Source of the DNA: Motacilla alba alba
Lineage: Eukaryota; Chordata; Aves; Passeriformes; Motacillidae
Length of the DNA: 64,000 nucleotides
Reading direction: 5' to 3'
Assembly (NCBI RefSeq): GCF_015832195.1
Contig: NC_052017.1
Span: 74,153,801 to 74,217,800 of the forward strand
Numbering within the stretch: position 1 is the first letter of the stretch; every line of letters begins with the position of its first letter. The translations under genes were made by a program, and so were the position numbers. Positions 35,862 through 49,900 of the stretch are shown here, in pieces. Under the pieces are notes generated by a model. It searched no databases. It saw only the letters and a list, made by a program, of their open reading frames with translations, and was not told the origin of the DNA.

Positions 35862-36323
35862 TGTAGCGTTTTGCCCGGGGGGTTTCGAGCCGATCTGATA
35901 AGCTCTCACCACCCCAACACTACACCCCAGAATAGCTCAGCTTTCATCGGGAGTCATAAAAGGAGCAGGAGGCTGATGTGACAGCGTCAGGAACAAAAAA
36001 GGTTTAATAAAGGCAAAATAACAAACTCAAAGCGATCCAGGTGCCACAAGCTTGTGCTCCTGGTAAAGACACCTCACAAAAGCGATTTGGTTTCTTTGTT
36101 CTGTGCTTTTCTACTAAATGGCCCAGGCGGGACCTTTTGGCTTATGGCCAATTAGCTGTCCCCAAACTTGAGGTGAAGTCCCCAAAGTCCTATCAGTGAC
36201 TTTCCTACCTGATCACTGGGAGAAACTTCTGGGCTCTTTCATTTTTGGGGGACAGAGGAAGGTTCTGTCACTCTGTCCACAGGGGGCCTGTGAACAACAT
36301 CAATAGCTTCCTGCACCATCACA
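35862..36323 (-). mobile_element. Solo LTR of an endogenous retrovirus
   Basis: About 462 bp. On the minus strand it begins TGTGATGGTGCAGGAAGC and ends GGCAAAACGCTACA. It is distinctly GC-richer than its flanks and contains several CpGs. A polyadenylation signal ATTAAA is on the minus strand (complement of 36003-36008). The high CpG content suggests a younger insertion. No matching target-site duplication was found at these ends, so the boundaries may be off by some bases. There is no internal sequence. Confidence 0.7.
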
Positions 36324-39300
36324 AAGATACACAGTTTAGCACTTACAGGAATTGTGGGTTTGGTTTTTGGAAGCAAATGGAAAATTATACTTCGGACACA
36401 CAAGTGCAAAGGAGTTTGCATGGGACATTACTGCTTGAAATGGTGACAAGTGTAGCAATCAATATCCATTCCAACAACATTTCAGTCACAACGCATTTCT
36501 GTAGCTGGAGAGATTCTAGAAAATATGTCCCCTGGCTGCCCTGTTTAAAAAGCTGATGTGAACATTATGTCTAATTCAAAGAGCATTGCAAACTATATGA
36601 TTGAATTTTCATTACTGTGTGTGGAATGAATATTGCCAGATACTGATTTTGAAATGCTGGCAATATATTACTTAAATTATCAGTGTCATTTCACATTCAC
36701 AAATAATCTATGAAGACAATGTCACAGAAGTCTTACAAAAAGATAAATCTTAATGTCAGGGTTTAGTATCCTTTCACAGAAAAAAACAAAAAACAACCAA
36801 ACAACAAAAAACAGGTGTTCTGTATCCCAAGCTTTGCCTGACACACACATACCTTTATTCAGACAAACACAGTTATGCACAAGAAAAGTGGCAAGCAAAG
36901 GAGTAAATATGTAGTACATTTCATTTTATTAAAAAAGAACATTAACATTCCCCTAAGAAATTAGGCACCTTTTCTTCCTATTATATGCAAATACATGTTT
37001 AGACTAGACAAACCCCTAAAAGTTAGAATTTTTTATGTCAAAGATATGTGAATTAAGAAGCAATAACTGAAGGCTCCAAAGCAGTTGGTTCTCCCTGTTT
37101 CATTCTGTCATTCTCTGGGATGCAATTGCAAAAAAGTGATTCATTTGGAGATTGTGATACATGGCTTAACTACCTTTCAAAAGTTAATAAGCAGCTAAAC
37201 AGTTCCAGAAATTATAGAAAACTAGGATTTCCTCTGACTTTTCCTCTAAGTTATATATACATTTCAAAGAAAGATGTTCCTGATCTGTTTCAAAAAATAA
37301 AGTTTTTCAGAGGCTTTTAAGATCTTTGTCTACAAAATATTTAAGTACTACCTTATTTTCATGAATAAACATGGACATCGGGGTCCACACATTCATGCAT
37401 GCATACACACCTGGGGTAGTGGAAGAATTAGGTATAATAAAGTTAAAGATTAGACTATGTAATTTGTCCTGAAAGACCTTCTATTTACTTATATGCCTAA
37501 AACAAACCTTGCCAAAACCTGCCATCTAGAGGAAAATATTCACACTCCTGTCCCATTCAGACCAAATCTTCAAGGCTACAAAAATTCTGGATAACTACTG
37601 TAGCTTCTTTGTACTCCATGAAGTTAAATGCATTGTATTTTCTCTTTGAGTTACAAGTCTCTGATTCTACTTTTTCTGTTTCAGGTCAATAAACCTCACT
37701 GTCCTGTGCAACAACTTAGCAGGGAGTGACTAAGGAAACCAGCAGTGCAACTTCTCAAGGGAATAAAGTCTGGCAGTCAGATGGGCACTGTAGTGAAACC
37801 AGTATTGAAATAGAGAAAACGACAATTATAGCTCTATAAGAGGGAAGGCGGTGTTTCAAGCTGGGTGAGGTACACAAAACATGTTCAGAAGTAAATAGAG
37901 AAAAAAAAGTTCTATATTAGAAGTATAAAAGAATTACTTTATTCACAAGTCCAAAATAAAGTTAAGAATCTGCAAGTTGCTGTTCTTGTGTGCTGTATTA
38001 TTTGATACAAAGACATAACTATATATATATGAGATTTGAAGGGAGAGAGATAAAACAATACTAAGTAAAGCAAGGCATTTCATTAATAGATGTGCTGCTC
38101 TCTTATTATTTCAGTAATTTCTTAAAAAAAAGACGCCATCTCTGGAAGAAGAACTGAGAATTCCTAGTAGGAGGGAGAATGTTTTAGGGAGGTAGCTCTA
38201 CATGCAGTAACTCCTTCAGCATATTTCTGGCAAGAGAAGAGAGTAGCTGCCCTGGTGGAAGTAGGTCATAAGCTGTCTCTTATCTCCCTGAGAAGCAAGG
38301 CCTGAATCCATTTACATACTGTTTAGCTGATGGTTTCTCAAAGCATCAATTAACTGTCAATTAGCTAAAGAACAAGTGTTCTAAATAATTCAGAATGCAG
38401 CTGTTTGCCTAGAAATTAGCAGTTTATGCAGTGAAAAAATACTCAAAAATTTTAAATTGTGGCAGTATGACACATTGTTACATAATGCCTCTCATTAACT
38501 CCCAAGAATGTGAATACAATGTGTTTGGCATATGTATCACCTTCTAATAGCAATCAGAAATGAAAGTCCTCTGGATACAGAAACAAATCCCTGCAAAATA
38601 CAGAAACAGCAGGATATTTCTTATTTTGGTGTTTTCAAGCTCAGAATGCTCTCAAAGAATTTCCTTATTGCTAAACCTGAAATGCATTACTCATAATTAA
38701 CTGTAAGATAAAATGTTACACTATAAAACTTTGGGAAACTGAAGAGACCTTGAAATAGACACCTACTTTGTTTCAGACTCTTATTCCCAGAATACTTAAA
38801 AAAAACCTTTGCATTAAAGGTTGTATTTGAAGTAAGGATACAATTGATAGAGTTGGCTTTGTTTACAGATATATAGTTTACAGCAAACATAGACTATTTT
38901 TAAATAAAATCCCATTTTTTTCCATTTTTTTTTCATTTATTAGTGTTATTTACCATATCTGTGATATAGCTGTGGACCAAAACTCAAAAGTCTGAATATA
39001 AAAGTTTTTTGATTGCAAATATTGTGAGAATACATATCAACTGCAAATATTAAGACTAAGTTGTGATATTTAGTTTTGATGTGTTTTGGTTCAAATGACA
39101 CTAAATTTAAGGTATTTGAACTAAATATTAGAGAGTAGTCAGCAGAAAGGGGTGAGGGTGAAGGGGGTGTGGAAGGGACTATAGCACTCTGTAATGTCAT
39201 TGTTTCCATTCTTACTGCCTGCAGAAAGACTCCAGTTTCAACAGCTGGTGGAACAATGGGTATAAACTCCACCCTTTCCTTCACTGGCTCTGGTCTTCTG

Positions 39301-40809
39301 CTAGCATACTCTGCTTGTTCCCATGATCTAACTCAATACTGTTCTTAATTCAATATGCACCATTGACCTTGGGTTTCCACTTATTAATGAGGCAAGTACT
39401 CCACAATTACACCTCAGATGACTCTGTTCTGCATGTGGGTAATTAGCTTCTCCACTTGCCCTGTAAGAAAATGTTAAGACAAACTCAACAGCAATTTCCA
39501 GATGTTCTGAATTCCATTCAGTTACGAGCCACAGCAATACTGCTGTATTACCTATCACATATTTTGCTTCTCTGTTTTTTCATTACTCCAGTATTTTTTC
39601 CAATAACAATGTGTTTTCATTCTTCATTCTTTACACTGCAAATCCTTGGAATCTCCTTGGATGTTCCTTTTGTTTTCCATTAAGTAATGTTTTGTTCCTT
39701 ATTACTCTCTTGTTTCTGATTTCAGCTTCCTCCTCTCTGTCCTTTCACATGTTCACTTGCAATGTGACCCTGTGTTGTTTAATGTGCATCCAACATGACC
39801 TTTTAACTGCTATTTGCCATCTGAATTTTCCTGTCCATATTACCTTTCTTTCATTGTAGAAACACTGATGTTTTTCTCTGTATATGATCTCCATTTAATT
39901 TTCACAGAAAAGAAATACCAGGACTTAGAATATCTCTAGATCTTGGTGTTAGTAAAATTGTCTCATGTCATTATTTGGTGTATTAACTGCCTTGCACGAG
40001 AAATTTACTATGGCCATTAATGATTACACGATCAATATATTTTGTCTTTTCAGCTTTTCTTTGTCCTTGTTACGCAATACTTGTTGCAAGGGCAAATTTG
40101 CCTACTTAATCCATATAATGCAAGGCTAACATTTTGTCAGCATTCAGGTATGCATCTCTAGTGTGGTTATTGTTAACTTAAAACAGAAAAGTTTTCCTAA
40201 ATGGTGGCTCACATTGGGGCCAGGAAAAAAAACCTCTCATACAGCCAAAACATCCTGTCATTAGAGAGACAATAAACTCAGATCTTTGCACCACATAATG
40301 ATGGAACACTGCCTGAACATCTACAATTCCTAGTACTGGATAAAGCATGAACATGAATCTTCCCCTTCCCGCAGCAGAAGAAAATCCCTTACTGCTCGGT
40401 TTCCAGGAGGAAGGAACATATTCAGCAGAATCTTTCTGACAGATCCTAGTTCCTGGTCCTTCATCTCTCTGTCTCTGGAGTGTTTCTGTTGTTGCACTCA
40501 TGTCCTCAAATCCTCATCTTCTCCAGCTGATCAGATGGGTGTCCCCAAACCTCTTTTTTTGCAGCCACCTGTCATCTTACAACTGTCTTCAACACCTCTC
40601 AACAATTCTCATCCCCCCTTTCATCTAATTCTGTTTTCTCCATAGAGGCTTTCATGTAAAATGTTCTTAAAAATTATTTAATACAGACTGTGAAAAGAAA
40701 TTCACACAGGCAGGCAACTGTATAGATACATGATTCTCTCTAGATGAATGCTTTCAAATGTGTAAGTTTTGACAGATGTTAGAATAATAATATATATATA
40801 TAATCACAT
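36324..40809. other. AT-rich DNA, no gene seen
   Basis: About 4.5 kb with no recognised gene. It holds an A/C-rich low-complexity stretch near 36779-36812 and a short AT repeat near 38020-38030. Open frames at 38946-39284, 39328-39558 and 40178-40501 (minus) have no known motif. Confidence 0.5.
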
Positions 40810-41568
40810 CCTCTGGGAAAATCCAACAATGAAGTGGACTGTTAAAAACTCCAGTGGGATCAATGGGTGGTAGGATCTTCACACACTGGGATACACATTT
40901 AGCAAAGGCCGCTTGGTTAGTCAGCACTAGAGAATCTGCCGATTAGGCTGGCCCTGCCCAATAAAAACTGAGAGGGACAGAGTTCCTCTAATACATACTA
41001 AAATATAGGCTGGGGAAAACAGTCTGGATTATTCCTGCCTCAGACAAAGGCAAATCCGTCTGTAGGATCACTTTTGCTCAAGTGCCTGGGTGCACTTGGT
41101 GAACAGCACAGGAGTCCAGTGTGTATGTCTACGGAACTTGATTCTGAGTAAGAAGAGACAATGAATTAAGCTGTACATTGTTAATTGCTATATAGCGTTG
41201 TACATCATTATACAATATGACTATATGCCATATTAAAAGTATTACAGTAAAAATAACACAGATAATTGAAGAACAAATTGTGATGGAGCTGGACAAGTGC
41301 AACAATGATGGAATCAGAGCTGACTTCAGCTTGCAACAATCCAACATCACAGGCCATCTTTCCTGCCCTGAAATTTTATGACTGATGAAGCCCAAAGTCA
41401 CGGACTAAATAAACTCAACAGACTTTAGCAGGACAACACATAGACTAAGGGAACAATAGTGTGTGTATATATGAAAAGACTGGAAAGGTGATGATAATTG
41501 ATTGGGATGTAGAGAAGGAATGGGATATGGGCATGATGTAAATGAAATAGAATAAAGGGATGGATACT
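40810..41568 (+). mobile_element. Endogenous retrovirus remnant: end of pol to polypurine tract
   Basis: Around 40850-41110, 'ggtaggatcttcacacactg', 'ggctggccctgcccaataaa' and 'cagtctggattattcctgcc' match, by memory, the 3' end of pol (integrase C-terminal region) of an avian ERVL-like retrovirus. The frame is broken by stops and indels. The following sequence ('gaaaagactggaaaggtgat', 'gggcatgatgtaaatgaaat') fits the noncoding stretch before the 3' LTR. A purine-rich AGAATAAAGGGATGGA right before 41569 is a plausible polypurine tract. The rest of the provirus upstream is gone. Confidence 0.6.
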
Positions 41569-41690
41569 GTTTTGATTTCAACTGGGATAGTTATTTTACT
41601 TCCTAGCAGCTGGTACAGTGTTGTGTTTTGGATTAGTAGGAGAATAATGTTGCTAAATTGTGCTTACACTATGTTGACACCACTTTTTTT
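41569..41690 (+). mobile_element. Truncated 3' LTR of the same retrovirus
   Basis: It starts TGTTTTGATTTCAACTGGGA, continues 'agcagctggtacagtgttgt' and 'gagaataatgttgctaaatt', and stops near a T-run at 41683. Only the first about 120 bp of the LTR remain. The start is the same family as the LTRs at 13812 and 24134. Confidence 0.75.
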
Positions 41691-44600
41691 TTTTTTCTGC
41701 ATTCAGCTGGAAAAACAAATTTTTCAAACTTTTAAAAAACTTGTCCAAATTTTAAATTTTCCTCTGTAACATTAATTTACACCTCTTCAAAATGTTCTAA
41801 CATAAAATACTTAAATCAAAATACCATCCTGCTCAAATAAATATTAATAAATGAAAATTATGTGCAAAAATAATAAAAATATCACATTAAAATTAATTTA
41901 ATTAATTAAGCATTTTAAAAACATCAACCTTTCCTTTTGAAAATTTAATTTTCATAAGGAGATGCGTCTTTGTGAATATTAATGTATAACTCATCTATTA
42001 CTGCATCATTGACTAGTTTTAAAATGTACATGATGTGCTATATTACAGCCTTCTGTTCAGTTTGTGATCAAATACCAAACTCATGTCCTAAAATAGTTAC
42101 AAGAGAGATTGTAAAGAATTAACAATATGTGTAAAATACTGACAATTTGAAAGCACTAGAAAATTTATGGTTTCTAATGCCAATTTTCACTGTCAGATAC
42201 AGAGGCTAATTTTAAATTATTTTTCTCCATTGCTATAGATACACTACCAATGATGAAAATGAAAATTCATCTCTAATAAATTCTGTTGAAGTCCATTTAA
42301 TAAAGTACATAAGAATCTACTTTCAGAGATTAACATGTTTGATTTTTGAGAATCATAGGAAAACAATAATATGCTAAATTACTTCAAATTTTTAGTAAAA
42401 AAAATGCTGCTTTAAAGAAGAAAAAGGATAGTAGTACAGGAGAGCAATCAGTGCTGTAATAGAAAGAAGAAATTAGAACTTCTTCCTCCCACTGTTCTAT
42501 TGAGTTGTTCTTATTTGATCAATGGGAGGAATATGAATTGGCAGTAGGAACACAGACAGTCCTTATGGTCTCAATTTTGGGGTAGCAGGGTTGAAATTTC
42601 GTGCCAGATGCAATGGTATGGTTTTTGTATTTGCTTGCTATGCACAAAGCTGAGAATTTTATCACCCACGTAAGTATGCAGTAGCTGCTCATGGAAATGA
42701 TCACATTTCTATATAAAACAATTCAAAAAACACAGCGGAAAAGAACTATAAGTTGATATGTGGTTTGCATGGTAACTCCCTGTCTTATTGCATAGTGCAA
42801 CAGTGATCAAAATGTTTGTGTTCCTTTTGCATAGGAAGCAAGAATGACAAGGTGAAAGGAAGGCTGTTTTCTTCTAGTTTCAATGTGCTGTTTTAAATGT
42901 GGGTTTATCTTATATTTTACTATTTTAGCTCTCTGATCAAGCAGCAGTATTACACATGTAGGTAAAGGAGCCTCATCCCAACTCTTCATCCTGTTCACTG
43001 GTCAATTTCCTCCTTTTCCTCATGACAACTCTCCTGTTTCTGTGCTTTTCTCATGCTTCTTATCTATTTTTGAGAGTATTTTTTGTGCAAGTTATCCAAC
43101 TATCAAGTTATATAAAGGAATGTAGGGTATATCTGGTTTAAAAATCATTATCTATTATTTTCTCTTCCCTACTGAACTGTTTGCACTAGCTCTTTGCACA
43201 AAGATCCCATGTTCAACGTTGCTGTATTGATTTTCAAAGCACTACATGCTTTGAATCTTGACTGTTCGAAAGATCCTTGCTCCCTCTCCTGCAATATCTT
43301 TGCTCCATTGAAAACCAGAAGGTAAGGGCAAGCATTTTCTGTCATCTGGGGAAAATAGAGTTCTCATGAGAATTAGGCTAAAAATTCAGCACAAAGAGCC
43401 ACCCTAACCTAGACTATCTTCAAAACAAAATGTGAAACCTGTGTCTTTCAATCCAGATGTAACACCTCATCTTTACACTGTCATTATCACTGTATACTGT
43501 GTTCAGGGTCTTCTTCCTAGTTTAGAAGTGGGGTTTTTGAAAGTGGGAGGGTTTTCTTGGGTTGTTTTTTTTCTTTGTTTGGGGATTTTTGCTTGGTTGG
43601 TTTTGCTTTTTTGAAGGAGAGCCAGACAGTTATGAAATCTGGGCTACTCTCATGATAATAATAAGAATAATGGAAACAGTGCTTTTTGGAAGCTAAAAAT
43701 TCAATAAAAGATTTATGGGGAACCTTTCTAAAATGCAGTATTTGAGATATAAAGTAGTCAAGTGCACAAATCAACTTCTCTGCGGAAAGCTGCATGCCTA
43801 AATCAATGACAGGATTCCATAGACACATGATACAAGTAGATTTTTCCTCTGGATAGACATACTGTTTCAGGTTTTCTTAAGCATTGTGATTCTGAATTCC
43901 ATTTAAACTTCTTGATCAAATTTGCTGACTGGTGATCAGAACACTGTGAAGAATGGAAATACAAGGAAAGCTGACAGTTGGGATAAGCTATGTAAAATCT
44001 AAGATTAATTACTTAATTTCATGTAGTACATAATCTCTGCAAACTGGTCAAATTTCTGTGTATGTTATAATCAGATTGGAAAAAAGTTCAGCTAAAATGA
44101 GGTCATTAGGTAGTCCTGTAGTTATTTCAATGTGATGCAGACTATTTAATGCAGTAGATAAATTTCATCCCTAGACAACTCTTAAGTGAATTTTTCATGG
44201 ATATATTCCATAATCATAGACTTAACAAGCATACCAAAATTGAAGATTCAAGAATACAGTAACTCTCATAAGGGAATTAGAGATTTCAGAAAAGCTATTT
44301 GTTATAGATAACACCATTGGTTTTCTCCTATTCAAATTCTGCTGCATTTGCCTAAAGTGAAACTGTCAGATGTTAAAGCAATTATTTTTTCTTATTCAGC
44401 AACATTGGCAGTCCAAAGGCTATGAAACTTGAAGAAAAAGAAAGCAGTGGGGGAAAATGACAGAAAATCAAAAAGCAGAATGTAAGAAAACAGCTGTTAT
44501 TACAGGTGGGAAGGTGTTAGTCTTCCACAAGAGATGAAGTCTCAGAGGATGAAATGTAGAGAGGAAATTCACATACTGTTTAAATCAGTGTGAAGATCTT

Positions 44601-44796
44601 GTCATACACTCTTTTAAAAATCTTATCATAATGTTGTCCACATTCTAGTTCTGGGACTTCAGTTCACCAATCAATCATTTAAAACATCCTTAATCAGCTT
44701 TTCTTAGAGTTATATGTCCAATACTACCCATCTTCAACTGTTCCTCACATTTTTTTCTGATTCAGTAGTTGTTTTGGTATGTTTAAATTTCTTTTC
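41691..44796. other. AT-rich DNA, no gene seen
   Basis: No recognised gene. A G/T-rich low-complexity tract lies at about 43525-43620 (TTGGTTGG and T-runs). Confidence 0.55.
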
Positions 44797-45180
44797 ATAG
44801 AATCATAAAATCTTTGAATGGCTGGGATTGGAAGGGACCTTAACGTTCATCTAGTTCCAACCTCCCTGCCATGAGCAGGGAACTTCCATCAAACAAGTTT
44901 GGTCAAAACCCCGTCCAATCTATCCTTAAACACTCCCAGGCATGGGGCATCCACAGCTTCTCTGGACAAACTATTCCAGTGCCTCACCACCCTCACAGTA
45001 AAGAATTGTATTCCAACATCTAATCTAATCCTAGTCTCTTTCAGTGTGAAGCCATTCCCCTTTGTCACTGTCCTGTCACTACATATCCTTGCAAATAATC
45101 TCTCTCCATCTTTCTTGCAGGCTTTCTTCAGGTACTGGAAGACCACTGTAAGACCACTACAAGGCCTTGTCTTCCTTTAA
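44797..45180 (-). mobile_element. CR1 LINE 3' end with ORF2 C-terminus
   Basis: The + strand starts 'catagaatcataaaatctt' and 'gattggaagggaccttaacg', the reverse complement of a CR1 3' terminus. The minus-strand frame 45146-44889 (85 codons) is an almost unbroken C-terminal piece of CR1 ORF2, with FQYLKKACKKDGERLFA and HWNSLSREAVDAP. It is 5'-truncated at about 45180. It is the best-preserved CR1 coding piece in the window. Confidence 0.92.
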
Positions 45181-46529
45181 ATCCATTGCTCTGATTTGGG
45201 ACAGATTTAGGAGGGATACCAGCATCATAAAGTCACCCCAGGACATCCATATAATTAATAAGCTTTGCTTTCCTCAAATAAAAGATACCCTCTAAAGAAG
45301 GATGTGTGGAGGTAACTGTCACTTTATGAATTCACGAGTTGAAAGATTTCATTGTTCTGTTCAAAGAAGCAAAAGCCTTAATTTGAAGATTTAATGACTC
45401 TGACATGGTAATTGCTCTATACACAATACTTGATTGAGCTACATGTAGGTCAGAGGAAATCTCAAAACTTCAAACACTTATACTGGTACTAATTTCTGTT
45501 CCATATTATGCATTTATATCAGGTTGCACATATACAATTCTAGCTGCATAGTAGGACATTTTAATCTTCTCTGTCATGAAAGCTTTATTTCCCCTTTCCT
45601 CATTTAAACAGCGTACTACTAAAATTTTGTTACTGTGATGTAGGAGTTGCAATTGCTGTTCAAGATGACAATCAGGTCAATATCTCCATGGAAATTTGAG
45701 ATAATGGAGTCTCTTCATAGCAGTACAATTATGTGAGTCAATAGATTTAATAGTCAAACTGCTAGTCCATTGAGACAGTATGTGTTTCATTGGCTTTTCT
45801 CCCCACTTCGAACATGGCAAGAGATTTACAGCTAGATGTATATTTCAACTAATTAGTTTCTTTACAGAACCATGAGCACATGAAGGAATGCATAAAGTGC
45901 TGCACAAAAAAAGTTCTTAGAAGCAATGGACCAAAATTGCACATAAGTAAAAGTTTATTTAGTATTTTAAATACCTCAAGATCTTCTCCTCTCAGATAAC
46001 AAAAGCAAAACTTCCCAAAACTTTACTTTCTTATCTTTAAGAGACTTAAGGAAACGTGTTGTGATAAAACGATTGATTAGTTATGGAGGATTGGAAATCA
46101 CACACAAGGGAGAATATTGAACTGAGTAGAAGTTTTCTTTCTGTCATACACAGAACTCCAAGCTACAGTTTTAGATTACATGAAAGGAAGGAAAACAAAG
46201 AAACTAACAAAAACAACTTAAAAAGATAAACACTGACATTATCAGGATTATTCTGAAGAACATGATCATACACTGGAACAGCTACAGCTTCAAGTGGGTA
46301 ATATACAGTCACATTGGTTATGGGAGAGGAAAAGTTATTTTAGCAGAAAAAATAGAATTAAATGATAAAGATGGCTCTAACTAACAGCATTTTACCAACC
46401 TGTGCTAAGGAGCATTACCAGTCTTTACAGATAGGCAATGAGTGTGACACTGGTTTGGGTTTTGCCTTTTTTTCCCCTTTTATATGTTTTCTATATTCTT
46501 TACACATATATCTGTAGCTGTGTAGCCTA
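45181..46529. other. AT-rich DNA, no gene seen
   Basis: No gene or transposon recognised. The exact start of the following LTR is uncertain and might lie in the last 100 bp. Confidence 0.55.
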
Positions 46530-46970
46530 TTCTCTAAGTGGTTAGTTTCCCCATTGTTTTTCCATGGCCATTCCCTAGGCAGAAAACAAAAATTTCAAAG
46601 CTCCAAGCCCTAGGGTATTCAAGGCCCCTGTGCTATCTTGGTTCTCCCTGGGAACCAAGGCCAAGAACAACTCATCAAGATACATTTCATGGACAAAGTA
46701 CAACTAGTGCTGACTGGGGGCTCCAGAGAAGGGGCTTGACCGGGGCGGGGGGGAACTGCTTCATCATTGTGCTCCTAATTGGTGCTTTTTATCAATTATG
46801 GTAATTCCCTAAAACTTATGAATGTGTACCCATCCCTGTAGGGGTGGGCTTTTTTGGACATCTTTCCATAACTACCCCTGAAGGCCTTCAATAAAGATCC
46901 TCTTTTATATTACCTCCTTACAAAATTATCTAGAGTTTCGTTTCCAGGTTGGGGAAAAGGCAGCAACTGG
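46530..46970 (+). mobile_element. LTR of an endogenous retrovirus
   Basis: A GC-richer block is followed by AATAAA at 46890-46895 ('gaaggccttcaataaagatc'), 'ttatattacctccttacaaa' and a terminal 'ttccaggttggggaaaaggc'. The signal order fits a plus-strand LTR whose 3' end lies near 46970. The 5' end is not defined. The 3' half resembles the copy at 53500-53745. Confidence 0.6.
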
Positions 46971-49900
46971 TACTACTAAGAGAAGTGGTTAGTTAGGAGT
47001 TTTCAAGGACCTGAAATGCTGATATGTCTGTAGTGATCAAGATAGATACTGAGCTCTCTAATCTAACCAGCATTAGCATCCTAAAATGTATCAACTGTAG
47101 TAAGCCCAAATTTAAAATTCCAGAATTAATCCCTTGTTTTCAAAGGAAGAGGGAAAAGGAAATAATCACAAATTGTCCTCCTGCCCATTGAGTCAAACTG
47201 TCTTCCAGAGAAATAATCATTGGTGATGGTGCACATAGTGATAAAATGCAGTCTTCGCAATTTTCCTATTACTATTTGCCAAATTGTTTACCTTATGTTT
47301 CCTATGTGCCAAGACAAGCACACTTAATTTTTTATTCTTCCAAAACCTAATCATTCGGTAATTGGGAAAAAACCAAGAACTAGTAACATCATGCATTCTC
47401 TTGTTGCACTATAATCATTAATTTTCTTCTTTCAAATAAAGTTTAGAAGCTGTGTTTATCCTGATCAGTTGACATTATTAGTGCAAGCAAAATGATTTTA
47501 TGCAATCATTCTTCACATTTTCAATTCCTTTTTGAAATCCAGTGTAATAATATGTTTCAATAATATCTTTCCTCTGTCATGTTTGGCATCTGATTTTTCA
47601 GTCCTGGGATACAAAAAGAAAAAAAAAAAAAAAACAAAAACGTGGTGGTGGAGAACAAATAGGATAAAATTAGCTTGTATGAAGAGAATAAAAATGAGGC
47701 CAAAAGAGACCCGTCCAATGATATACTTGAATTACTTTATAATACATTTCTGAATATCATAGCAAGATTTCAAATACCAAGTTAGCACAGAGTCAAAATG
47801 TGTATCTAATACATTAAGATCTACAGCAGCTATTGCTGTCTGAGTCAATCTTGAAAGCCAAGCCATGTGGTCTGTTATTCCAAAGGGAAAATAATGTCTG
47901 TTCAGGTAGAGTATTTTTATCATTACACACCTGCATCTGCTCACGCTTTTGGAAGTAAGTTGGTCACCTGCTGGAAGCAAACACCACGGGGTAAACAATA
48001 TTTTTTAGTAATCAGTTATTGGAAATTGGGCATGGAAACTTTTAATTTGTCACTACTGTTTCAAATATTTCTTTTTCTTTTGGTAAATACACATATTTCC
48101 CAGATCTAAACCATGCCATTCTCACACCATCCCAGTAGATATTTTATACAAAGAGAATATTGTCATCAAAATCAAATATATGGGTAATTTGAGGACAGGG
48201 TGGCATGCACATGTATGCATATAGAAATGCATAAATGTTTTATAACATAACTGGCAATCTAGGGGGAAAATATGGGAAAAATGATAAAAGATCCATAAGA
48301 TAACATATCTAGGAATTTCTCTCATTATAGTGAATTAAATGTACTCATCCTGTTATGAGCAGACTGGTACTGCTTACAGAGATAAATTAACCTTCAGAAC
48401 ATTCCAATTTTACATGACATCAACTCTAAATGAAGAAAACTTTTCACAAACGTGTCTGTCCCTGAAAGATATGTGAGATATTGTAAGATAAGAGTTTCCT
48501 TTGGTAACTATGTTCCACACCTCAGTAAAAGGGGGGTGGCTCACTGTGGCCAGTAACATTAACATTTTTGTTTGTTTGTTTGTTTATATTATTCTTTGTT
48601 TATTATTTCAAGATAAAAAGTTTGAACCTAAATGTAAAATCAGGTGGTCCTTCCCTCTGTGTTAGAAAAAAACATGGAGTCCTTAAATGCAGGTGAAATT
48701 ACTTAGGCAGCAAAATCTGGAAATATTAGCCAAAGGACATCATTCAACTTGTAAATTTCATATAAGCTAAACTATATGATTATGAATCTATCCCTAAAAA
48801 TGAAGTGAATTTTAGAATTAACTTCAGAATATTTTCCAAATTCAGCATGGACAAATAGAGATAAGAAAAGCATAAAATGTAGATTAATAGAAAAATAAAT
48901 CCTACCATTTACCTTGAGAGTCTGATTAAGCAAAATGGATCCTCAGTTGCTAAACTTGGGAAGGTTTCAACAGAGAGTGTGCAAGAGCTGGTCTGTTGAA
49001 TATCTGAAGTGTCTGTGCCATCTGCATACCATACAGAAAAAAATAGATGGTACAGCATGAATATCTTAAAAAACAAAATCTATTTGTTGTATAAATGGTG
49101 ATAAAATTTTAATTGAATTTTCTTCAGGTTGGAGCTAGACTTAAGTATTTTTTCATATAAAATCTTTTGGTTCACTAGAATTATTTTGGTTTTATTTTAT
49201 GTTATGACAGTTTGTATAGTCATAGAAAATGCAGATGAGACAGTTGTTCAGCTGCCAGGACTTCTCATTAGAAAAAGTAAGCTGTGGATAAGGATGTCAG
49301 CATCCAACATAATGCTAGCAGACACCATGTAATTGTACAAACAACTAAAATGTAATATTGGTGCCACATGAAAATTGTTGTTGGATAAACAAAAATCTCT
49401 CCCAGTAAAGGTTTTGATGCTTTTTGCTTTGTTTTGGGGTTGATGGGTAGTGGGAAAGGCAGTAATGTTCTAAAAATTCTACTGATTCTTATTTGAATAT
49501 AATTTATTCTTATTAAGGCATTTCAAAATTACACTAATTTATCATGAGCAGAAGTCAGCCCGGCATGTATATTATTGCAGAAAACTTGCAATTCCATATC
49601 TGTCTGGAGAAAATGTCCTTGAATAATTAAATATCTGAACTCTTTGATTGGAGAAAACAATGTCACAAAGGGAAGAGAAAAAGAACAGGCTTTTCTGAAA
49701 CAAAGAAAAATACTAGTTGGCAAAGGAAAATGTAAGGCTAATCAGAATCTTAAACACCAAAAATATTCAAAGACATCATTTTGGGATTTGAATAGTTTAT
49801 TTTACTAAATAAAAACCATCCTTTTCTAGATGTCTTGGGATTTGTTTCTGACATTACACAGTCTTGAGGTTTCAACATGTTTGATTTGTCCATATATAAT

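Noticed and set aside
40178..40501. 107-codon minus-strand frame just before the retroviral remnant, considered as part of it
   Set aside because: It is on the opposite strand to the remnant and no retroviral motif is visible.
44899..45180. 93-codon plus-strand open frame
   Set aside because: It is the antisense shadow of the CR1 ORF2 C-terminus on the minus strand.
46960..46990. TGGTACTACTAAGAGAAG after the LTR end as a possible tRNA primer-binding site
   Set aside because: Only the first bases resemble a primer-binding site, and no retroviral leader or gag follows.
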